From an uncultured Lachnospiraceae bacterium (GTDB lineage: Bacteria > Bacillota > Clostridia > Lachnospirales > Lachnospiraceae), in NCBI GenBank assembly GCA_910577765.1, contig CAJTOV010000123.1, positions 1-11,292 on the forward strand: 11,292 bases of DNA, read 5' to 3'. A program made the translations under genes and the position numbers. This document shows, piece by piece, positions 6,802 to 11,292 of this stretch (positions are counted from its first letter, which is position 1; each line of letters starts with the position of its first letter). The notes under the pieces were generated by a model. The model saw only the letters and a list, made by a program, of their open reading frames with translations, was not told the DNA's origin and did not search any database.

Positions 6802-8187
6802 TTAGATAAACCAGGCTGCTCCAAGTCCGCCAAGCATAATCAGAGCTGCCGCATACTGTAAAATACCGGTTATGTATGCATTGGGGATGGAAAGCTTTAA
6901 GAAATCTTTGGATTCCACCTTGGTGTAGGCCAGGCCCCATGCAACCCAGGACTGGGTGATACAGCTTCCGATATTGACCGTGATGGTGGGAATCGCGAAG
7001 ACTGCATATAAAAACGGTACGGAGAAGGATGCCACATTGGACAGCACGCCCAGGGTAGCGGCGCCGCAGCCTACCAGGGTCATGGGACCGCGGAACAGGC
7101 CCATGCACAGAAGCAGGGCAAACACCACGCAGACAACCAGCTCGGTCTTGGGCATCACGCCGCCCAGGATCACCTTGAAATAGGGAGACGCATAGGATGC
7201 CACGGAGTTAAACATGGGCAGGGTAAGAAGGAATCCAACCAGGGGAGCCGTATCCACCACGCCGTCGTAGTACAGCTTGTTAACAAGCTGGCAGTTCTCG
7301 GTAAAGGTACCTTTCATTCTTCCGCACAGGAACAGTGCCGCAAAGCCTGCAATCACAAAGCCTCCGATCACGGAGAAATCCAGCCAGATCTTAAGTACCA
7401 CCGGTACAATGGGAAGGATCAGGGTGTAGATGGGTGCATTCCGCTCCGGAGCCGCGCCGCGGGTCTGGGCTGCCCATGCGTGGGAGGTCTTGGATCTCTT
7501 CAGATAGACGGCGGAGAGAACCGTGGTAACCACCAGCATGATCAGAAGGGCCGCATAGCCCCAGTGGGCTGCATACCATCCCAGGGTATAATCCGGCATC
7601 TGGTCCGGAGTGATGAAGAATGCCCGGTACTGGGCAAAGTTCACCGGATTCAGATAGATACCTGCCGCAACGGAACCCATAAAGGAGAACATGGCAATGG
7701 CCTTGGGCACGCCTAAGGACATGAGAATCGGAAGCACGATAACGCCGATGGCGATTACCGGGCCTGCTCCGGTCATGGCTGTGAAGATCAGGGCCGTAAC
7801 GATGTTCAGCAGGGCGATGGTCACCATGGGCTTGTCGCCGCCCAGCTCCACGGTCTTGCGGATCAGGGTGGAAGCAATACCGGTATCCATCAGGACACGG
7901 CCAAACCAGGCACCCCAGCACACATTTACCAGGGTAGTGCCCCAGCCTTCGGGAGCGCTCTGGTAGATCTTGTTAAGAATTCCAACCAGTTCTTTGGCGG
8001 AGCTGAACTGCAAAATCTCATTGGCTGCCAGGAAATCCGCACTGGCAAACAGGGTGCCGGCCAGAGGCAGCACGGTCCACAGAATCGTAATGCACAGGAA
8101 TCCGATCATCAGGTTATGGCCCTTGATACAGTAGTAGGCCAGGCCAAAGAACGAAAGCAATAAGATAATACCTACAACATACTCCAT
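6802..8187 (-). CDS. Polytopic membrane permease, ion transporter superfamily-like (GntP/CitMHS/DcuC type)
   Basis: A 461-residue integral membrane protein with about 11-13 hydrophobic segments, near residues 3-20, 26-47, 84-100, 119-138, 141-159, 163-180, 206-228, 252-289, 309-327, 349-385, 392-412 and 438-458. A basic loop at 229-251 is probably cytoplasmic. TGAGPVIAIGVIVLPILMSLG (139-159) and GWGTTLVNVCWGAWFG (81-96), plus a repeat-like two-half layout, suggest a proton- or cation-coupled organic-acid transporter. I cannot decide the exact family. The ATG at 8187 has AGGAGGA 6 bases upstream; the longer reading to 8298 adds 37 hydrophilic residues and is rejected. It lies between its likely regulator and the hydantoinase gene, so it probably imports the pathway substrate. 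Confidence 0.82.
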   Translation of the reverse strand: MEYVVGIILLLSFFGLAYYCIKGHNLMIGFLCITILWTVLPLAGTLFASADFLAANEILQFSSAKELVGILNKIYQSAPEGWGTTLVNVCWGAWFGRVLMDTGIASTLIRKTVELGGDKPMVTIALLNIVTALIFTAMTGAGPVIAIGVIVLPILMSLGVPKAIAMFSFMGSVAAGIYLNPVNFAQYRAFFITPDQMPDYTLGWYAAHWGYAALLIMLVVTTVLSAVYLKRSKTSHAWAAQTRGAAPERNAPIYTLILPIVPVVLKIWLDFSVIGGFVIAGFAALFLCGRMKGTFTENCQLVNKLYYDGVVDTAPLVGFLLTLPMFNSVASYASPYFKVILGGVMPKTELVVCVVFALLLCMGLFRGPMTLVGCGAATLGVLSNVASFSVPFLYAVFAIPTITVNIGSCITQSWVAWGLAYTKVESKDFLKLSIPNAYITGILQYAAALIMLGGLGAAWFI

Positions 8188-8301
8188 ATTTTTCCTCCTG
8201 GTATCAATAAATTTTTGGCGCGGCAGGCCAGGCAGCCGCCACAGACAACAAGGTGTCAGACCGGATCCCCCGGTTACCGGTACCGGACAGTCCCCCACAG
8301 A
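8188..8301 (-). other. GC-rich structured gap between regulator and permease genes
   Basis: This 114-base gap holds overlapping CCGG-type palindromes (minus strand CCGGTACCGGTAACCGG, about 8269-8285) and a TGGCG...CGCCA inverted pair (about 8216-8241) before the permease ribosome binding site. I see no convincing promoter and no T-tract terminator. The genes are probably co-transcribed, with RNA structure modulating read-through. Confidence 0.4.
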
Positions 8302-9024
8302 CTATTCGGTAAAGTACTGGGGATAAAATCCCCTGAGGGTATCCGCACTCCAGAGAATGGTGTTGAAATGGTTGGAGCACACAAGGCAGGCCGCCTCCGT
8401 CTCCCCCCGTCTCAGATTATCCAGCAGAAGCTTGCCTTCCACCAGGGAGTTCTCCGCGCTGGAAGGGGAGCTCATGCTCTCCTGGTAGTTGAAGGTGGTA
8501 TACCGCAGGTAATCCACCCGCCGCAGGTCGCATTCCATCCGCCGGAACAGATCCCACACCAGCTCCTTGCCGCAGAAGGCCATGATCAGATGGTAGAAAT
8601 CCTGCTCCCGCACAATGAAATCCATGATGCTTTCCCGGCTTCCGCTTTCCTGCTGAAGCTTCAGGATGTCAGCCAGCTGCCGGTGCTGCTCCCTGGAAAG
8701 ACCCTTCTTACAGATCTCCCGGATCGCCGCCTGCTCCAGAATGATGTGGGTCTGTACCGCCTGCCGTATCCGGCTCTGGCTAAGCAGGGACACCTCGGTA
8801 CCCCGCTGGGGGTATACCACCACATAGCCTTCCTCTGTAAGCTGGGCCAGCGCATCCCGGACAAGAGGCCGTCCGGCATGCATCTGGGCAGCCAGGGAAT
8901 TCTCACTGAGCATCTCCCCTGGTTTCAGCTCCAGATTCAGTACCTGGTTTTTCAGCAGCTCGTATACCATGTTTTTTCTGCCGGTATTCTCCGGCATTCC
9001 CACTGACTGCTGCAAAATCCGCAT
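8302..9024 (-). CDS. GntR-family transcriptional regulator, FCD-like C-terminal domain (regulator 1)
   Basis: A 240-residue repressor-type protein. The winged-helix domain covers about 18-80: VYELLKNQVL, ELKPGEMLSENSLA (32-45) and a wing YPQRGTEV (71-78). The usual VSRTPVREAL recognition segment is HAGRPLVRDAL (49-59). An all-helical FCD-like effector domain follows, with QDFYH (141-145) and a C-terminal NHFNT (218-222); the middle metal histidine of typical FCD domains is not obvious. It ends FYPQYF, echoed as IHPDYF in the second regulator, so the two are probably paralogues. The start is uncertain. ATG 9024 (AGAAGGGGG just before it) gives normal GntR length; the reading from 9126 adds 34 unlike residues. 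It probably controls the adjacent permease array in response to a small acid ligand. Confidence 0.85.
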   Translation of the reverse strand: MRILQQSVGMPENTGRKNMVYELLKNQVLNLELKPGEMLSENSLAAQMHAGRPLVRDALAQLTEEGYVVVYPQRGTEVSLLSQSRIRQAVQTHIILEQAAIREICKKGLSREQHRQLADILKLQQESGSRESIMDFIVREQDFYHLIMAFCGKELVWDLFRRMECDLRRVDYLRYTTFNYQESMSSPSSAENSLVEGKLLLDNLRRGETEAACLVCSNHFNTILWSADTLRGFYPQYFTE

Positions 9025-9227
9025 CCCCCTTCTGTGCCAGTGCCCGCCGCCATAACCTTTCCGCAGGGTCAGCGCAGCCAATGCACAGACCTGTCTGAAC
9101 TGTTGTCCCGGAACATAAATAACCACACATGTGTACCGGTACTTATTGCATACAAGTCATCAGGAAAATGCATATCAGTCCTGGGTTCACATGTGCGTCC
9201 TTCCAATAATTTTATTGGCTTATATAC

Positions 9228-9256
9228 AAGATAGCACATTCCATCTTCCTTTGCAA
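9228..9256 (-). promoter_or_regulatory. Promoter for regulator 1 and the minus-strand array, overlapped by an operator-like palindrome
   Basis: On the minus strand TTGCAA (9251-9256) and TATCTT (9228-9233) are separated by 17 bases, each matching consensus at 4 of 6 positions. The near-palindrome CTTATATACAAG (9219-9230) overlaps the -10 box and the start region, the usual place for repression. The predicted leader is almost 200 bases to the ATG at 9024. Confidence 0.55.
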
Positions 9257-9308
9257 CTGTTTTTTTCATCATTTTTGCCACAAAATACTGGGAGTTTTTC
9301 ATTAACCA

Positions 9309-9336
9309 TTGCTTTTTTCACAATTTATGATAAAAT
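9309..9336 (+). promoter_or_regulatory. Candidate plus-strand promoter upstream of repeat copy C
   Basis: TTGCTT (9309-9314), a 16-base spacer and TAAAAT (9331-9336) resemble a sigma-70 promoter. The inverted repeat ATTATG-GAT-CATAAT (9347-9361) and a TTGCATACAAG box follow immediately. A transcript from here would read through copy C into regulator 2. Confidence 0.35.
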
Positions 9337-9429
9337 GAAAGTAAATATTATGGATCATAATAATTGCATACAAGCTATCTGTCCCCTGCCGGCCACTGAA
9401 ATACGGCGTACAGACGGCCTGGCGGGATA

Positions 9430-9493
9430 GTTACTATTCACAGGGCATCTTCCTGGCCGGCGCAGCCGGACAGGAAGCATCGTGAACTGTAAC
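9430..9493 (+). repeat. Complete short copy (C) of the intergenic repeat, 64 bp
   Basis: It begins GTTACTATTCAC and ends GTGAACTGTAAC, imperfect terminal inverted repeats matching at 10 of 12 positions. Inside, GGGCATCTTCCTG-CCGGC pairs with GCCGG-CAGGAAGCATC, so nearly the whole unit folds into one stem-loop. It lacks the two inner hairpins of the long copy and may be the minimal unit. Confidence 0.85.
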
Positions 9494-9552
9494 CCGGGAT
9501 ACCGGGGCACCTTGTTTTTCTTTTAATACAATCATACATTTTCTGGAAAATA

Positions 9553-9561
9553 TGTTATACT
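9553..9561 (+). promoter_or_regulatory. Extended -10 promoter of regulator 2
   Basis: TGTTATACT (9553-9561) is a TGn-extended -10 element matching TATAAT at 5 of 6 positions. The -35 position (CATACA, 9533-9538) matches only weakly, as is common with extended -10 promoters. Transcription would start near 9568, about 48 bases before the ATG. Confidence 0.5.
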
Positions 9562-9615
9562 ACAATATAAAATCGGAACCAGACGCACACGTTTTATGAA
9601 AGGGATTTACTGACC

Positions 9616-10335
9616 ATGTCCATCATTCCTGTAAAGGCGATCCACCTGCTGGCGCGTAAGGCATCGGAGGATGCCCGCCAGTATGCATACCGCGTACTCA
9701 GCTTCTGCATTCTGGAGTTTGTGCTCCTTCCCAGACAGAAGCTTAACGAGATCACCCTGGCCGAGTCCCTGGAGGTAAGCCGGACCCCGGTACACGACAC
9801 TTTTTTCAAACTGTCCCGGGAGAATTTTGTGGAGCTTTACCCCAAGCGGGGAGCCTTTGTCTCCACCCTGGACCCGGACCGGGTGGACCAGGCCGCGTGG
9901 ACCCATATCCAGCTGGGAAAAGCCGCCATCAATACCATCTATATCCGGAATCCCGACCCCTCCCGGTTCTTTGTTCTGCGCTATCTGAACCACCAGATGG
10001 AAGATATGCTGCTGCGCAGGGAGCTGGACGGCATCTCCCGTCTCGTTACGGATTACATGCACCAGCTTTATATTCTGGCCGGGGACATGGAGTTTATCTG
10101 GGAATCGGTCCAGAAGATTGATGTGGATTTCCGCCGGGTCTTATATCTGTCGGCGCTGAATACCACCGTGTCGGAAGGGTTCATCTACGAGCTTTCTGCC
10201 CTGACCGATGCCTTGTCCGAAAGAAGCTGTGACCGGGCCTGCGAGATCTACACCAGCCTGCTGTCCCGGATTCCCCTGCTGGCCAGGCCAGTACAGCAGA
10301 TCCACCCGGATTATTTCGCCAGAAAGATTTCTTAG
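9616..10335 (+). CDS. GntR-like transcriptional regulator with degenerate FCD domain (regulator 2)
   Basis: A 239-residue protein. The winged-helix part includes ITLAESLEVSRTPVHDTF (46-63) and the wing YPKRGAFV (75-82). The usual TPVREAL reads TPVHDTF, so a conserved Arg that normally contacts DNA is His60. The C-terminal helical half (about 90-225) keeps the FCD outline, with TDYMHQLYILAGD (145-157) and DFRRVLYL (171-178), but the last FCD metal histidines appear lost (YELSAL, SLLSRI). It resembles regulator 1 more than ordinary GntR proteins and may be a diverged paralogue. The ATG at 9616 has AAAGGG about 11 bases upstream. It lies 115 bases before the SDR gene on the same strand and may control it, the divergent array, or the cyclase promoter. 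Confidence 0.82.
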   Translation: MSIIPVKAIHLLARKASEDARQYAYRVLSFCILEFVLLPRQKLNEITLAESLEVSRTPVHDTFFKLSRENFVELYPKRGAFVSTLDPDRVDQAAWTHIQLGKAAINTIYIRNPDPSRFFVLRYLNHQMEDMLLRRELDGISRLVTDYMHQLYILAGDMEFIWESVQKIDVDFRRVLYLSALNTTVSEGFIYELSALTDALSERSCDRACEIYTSLLSRIPLLARPVQQIHPDYFARKIS

Positions 10336-10343
10336 ACCCAATG

Positions 10344-10408
10344 GCCGGGGCTCCGGTGCTGCCGGCATTCTGTCCGGATTCCCGGCAGCTTCCGGGCTCT
10401 GCCCCGGC
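10344..10408 (+). other. Long GC-rich stem-loop in the gap between regulator 2 and SDR genes
   Basis: Three nested perfect pairings build one stem of about 20 pairs: GCCGGGGC (10344-10351) with GCCCCGGC (10401-10408), CCGG (10353-10356) with 10392-10395, and GCTGCCGG (10358-10365) with CCGGCAGC (10382-10389). It begins 8 bases after the regulator stop. No T-tract follows, and the SDR ribosome binding site lies 27 bases further on. It could act as a partial terminator, an RNA-processing site or a leader element. Confidence 0.6.
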
Positions 10409-10450
10409 GTAACAGACAACCTTTCATGGATCATAAGGAGGAACCGAACC

Positions 10451-11230
10451 ATGAGTGATTACCAGAAGCTGTTTTCTTTAAAAGGCCGGCGTGCCCTGGT
10501 CACCGGAGGCACCGGAGGACTGGGCAGCGCCATTGCCGCCGCCCTGCTTGAGGCCGGCGCCGACACGGCAGTCTGCGGCGGACACCCGGAGAAGGCCGCC
10601 GGGCTTAAGGACCTTGCCGGTTCCCTGGGCCGCCGGTTCCTTTCCCTGCGCTGCGATATCACAACCCCCCAGGATGTAAGCGCCATGATGGATGCGGTCC
10701 GGGAAGGCTTTGGAGGGCTGGATATTCTGGTCAACAGCGCGGGAATCAACCGGCTCATACTGGCGGAGGACTATGACGACGAGACCTTTGCCCAGGTCAT
10801 GGACCTAAATCTCAACGGCCTCCACACCGTCACCCGGGAGGCAGGAAAGCGGTTCTTCATTCCCCAGGGCTATGGCCGGATTCTCAATCTGTCTTCGGTC
10901 AAGAGCCTGATCGGCACCACGGAGAACTATATTGCCTACTGCGCCAGCAAGGGAGCGGTGAACATGTACACCCGCCAGCTGGCCTGCGAGTGGGGCAAGT
11001 ACCATATTACGGTCAACGCCATTGCCCCTACCTTTGTCCGCACTCCCATCAACTCCTTCCAGCTTGACGATCCGGTATTCTATAAGAAGCTGACGGACCG
11101 CATTCCCCTGGGACGGATCGGCCAGGAGCAGGATATTGCCTGCGCGGCCCTTTATCTGTGCAGCGATGCGGCCGCCTTTGTCAACGGGCAGGTGCTGGCC
11201 GTTGACGGAGGTCTGACTGCCATGCAGTAG
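10451..11230 (+). CDS. Short-chain dehydrogenase/reductase (classical SDR, gluconate 5-dehydrogenase-like)
   Basis: A 259-residue classical SDR of typical length (about 250). The cofactor motif TGGTGGLG is at 18-25, DI at 69-70, NSAG at 95-98, Asn120 in DLNLNG, the catalytic serine in NLSSV (146-150), and Tyr163/Lys167 in YCASK. The C-terminus has the usual NAIAPTFVRTPI and VNGQVLAVDGG blocks. The N-terminal LFSLKGRRALVTGG resembles IdnO/gluconate 5-dehydrogenase-type SDRs that interconvert sugar-acid ketones and alcohols. I chose the ATG at 10451 because AAGGAGG (10435-10441) lies 9 bases upstream; a reading from 10208 would overlap the regulator gene. It may feed from or into the sugar-acid-like pathway, but SDR substrates cannot be read from motifs. 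Confidence 0.92.
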   Translation: MSDYQKLFSLKGRRALVTGGTGGLGSAIAAALLEAGADTAVCGGHPEKAAGLKDLAGSLGRRFLSLRCDITTPQDVSAMMDAVREGFGGLDILVNSAGINRLILAEDYDDETFAQVMDLNLNGLHTVTREAGKRFFIPQGYGRILNLSSVKSLIGTTENYIAYCASKGAVNMYTRQLACEWGKYHITVNAIAPTFVRTPINSFQLDDPVFYKKLTDRIPLGRIGQEQDIACAALYLCSDAAAFVNGQVLAVDGGLTAMQ

Positions 11231-11236
11231 CCTATG

Positions 11237-11292
11237 GGTAACAGTTCAGACGGGGCATCTTCTTGCCCCCGAAAAGCATCGGGGACAAGAAG
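11237..11292 (+). repeat. Partial copy (D) of the intergenic repeat after the SDR gene
   Basis: GGTAACAGTTCA is followed by GGGGCATCTTCTTG, a 14-mer shared exactly with copy B. CTTCTTG-CCCCG (11259-11271) pairs with CGGGG-CAAGAAG (11280-11292), broken by one mismatch. The window ends inside the element. Six bases separate the SDR stop from the repeat, so the hairpin probably also ends or stabilises the SDR transcript. Confidence 0.75.

Larger units (their letters stand above)
9025..9615. promoter_or_regulatory. Divergent control region between the two regulator genes
   Basis: This region holds no convincing gene. It contains the minus-strand promoter for regulator 1, a candidate plus-strand promoter, repeat copy C and several palindromes. 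The palindromes are ACACATGTGT (9125-9134), CACATGTG (9188-9195), CTTATATACAAG (9219-9230), ATTATG-GAT-CATAAT (9347-9361), and the identical 11-mer TTGCATACAAG at 9146-9156 and 9364-9374. TTGCATACAA is a near-palindrome close to the TTGTATACAA type bound by FadR-class GntR proteins. The layout suggests auto- and cross-regulation; binding is inferred. Confidence 0.6.

Noticed and set aside
8188..8298. 37-residue N-terminal extension of the permease
   Set aside because: It is hydrophilic, Cys/Pro-rich and unlike a transporter start; ATG 8187 has a strong AGGAGGA ribosome binding site.
9335..9430. Possible small ORF of 31 codons (MKVNIMDHNN...) in the divergent region
   Set aside because: Its ATG overlaps the candidate -10 box, no ribosome binding site precedes it, and it ends at the repeat boundary.
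10208..10450. 81-residue N-terminal extension of the SDR
   Set aside because: It overlaps the regulator-2 gene in another frame and runs through the long stem-loop; a clear ribosome binding site precedes 10451.
1..11292. CRISPR array, tRNA or rRNA genes
   Set aside because: No regularly spaced direct repeats and no tRNA- or rRNA-like sequence were seen; the four repeat copies differ in length and lie kilobases apart.

Overview
The window looks like chromosomal accessory DNA of a Gram-positive anaerobe, most likely a gut Lachnospiraceae-type Clostridium (Enterocloster/Lachnoclostridium-like). This is inferred from strong AGGAGG-type ribosome binding sites, fairly GC-rich genes separated by AT-rich promoters, the protein families, and small hairpin repeats between the genes. 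I cannot name a species.

Layout. A plus-strand pair comes first: a metal-dependent cyclase/hydrolase (179-871) behind a near-consensus promoter whose spacer carries tandem GTATAC boxes, then a ketopantoate-reductase-like dehydrogenase (946-1860). It meets, at a bidirectional terminator (1885-1909), a six-gene minus-strand array read from right to left: a GntR/FCD regulator (8302-9024), an 11-13 span permease (6802-8187), an orphan hydantoinase/oxoprolinase A-type ATPase (4377-6509), an uncharacterised HEXXH metallopeptidase-like protein (3572-4354), a YiaK-like 2,3-diketo-L-gulonate reductase homologue (2473-3522) and a YiaL/YhcH-family protein (1919-2371). Divergent from this array lie a second GntR/FCD-like regulator (9616-10335) and a short-chain dehydrogenase (10451-11230). 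The control region between the two regulators contains several near-palindromic GntR-type operator candidates.

Interpretation. This appears to be a locally regulated uptake and catabolism cluster for a small carboxylated compound, plausibly a sugar acid or a cyclic amide/lactone derivative. The permease imports it. The hydantoinase-like ATPase and the cyclase are ring- or amide-opening candidates. The YiaK, KPR and SDR proteins are NAD(P)H-dependent oxo-acid or sugar-acid reductases, and the YiaL-type protein may be an anomerase or isomerase. YiaK followed by YiaL is the gene order of the E. coli yia (diketogulonate) operon, but the kinase, decarboxylase and epimerases of that route are absent here. 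The substrate is therefore unknown.

A family of hairpin-forming repeats bounded by GTTAC..TTCAC-like ends occurs four times: at both window edges, between permease and hydantoinase genes, and between the divergent regulators. Together with the metallopeptidase inside a catabolic operon and the orphan HydA, this repeat family is the least expected content.
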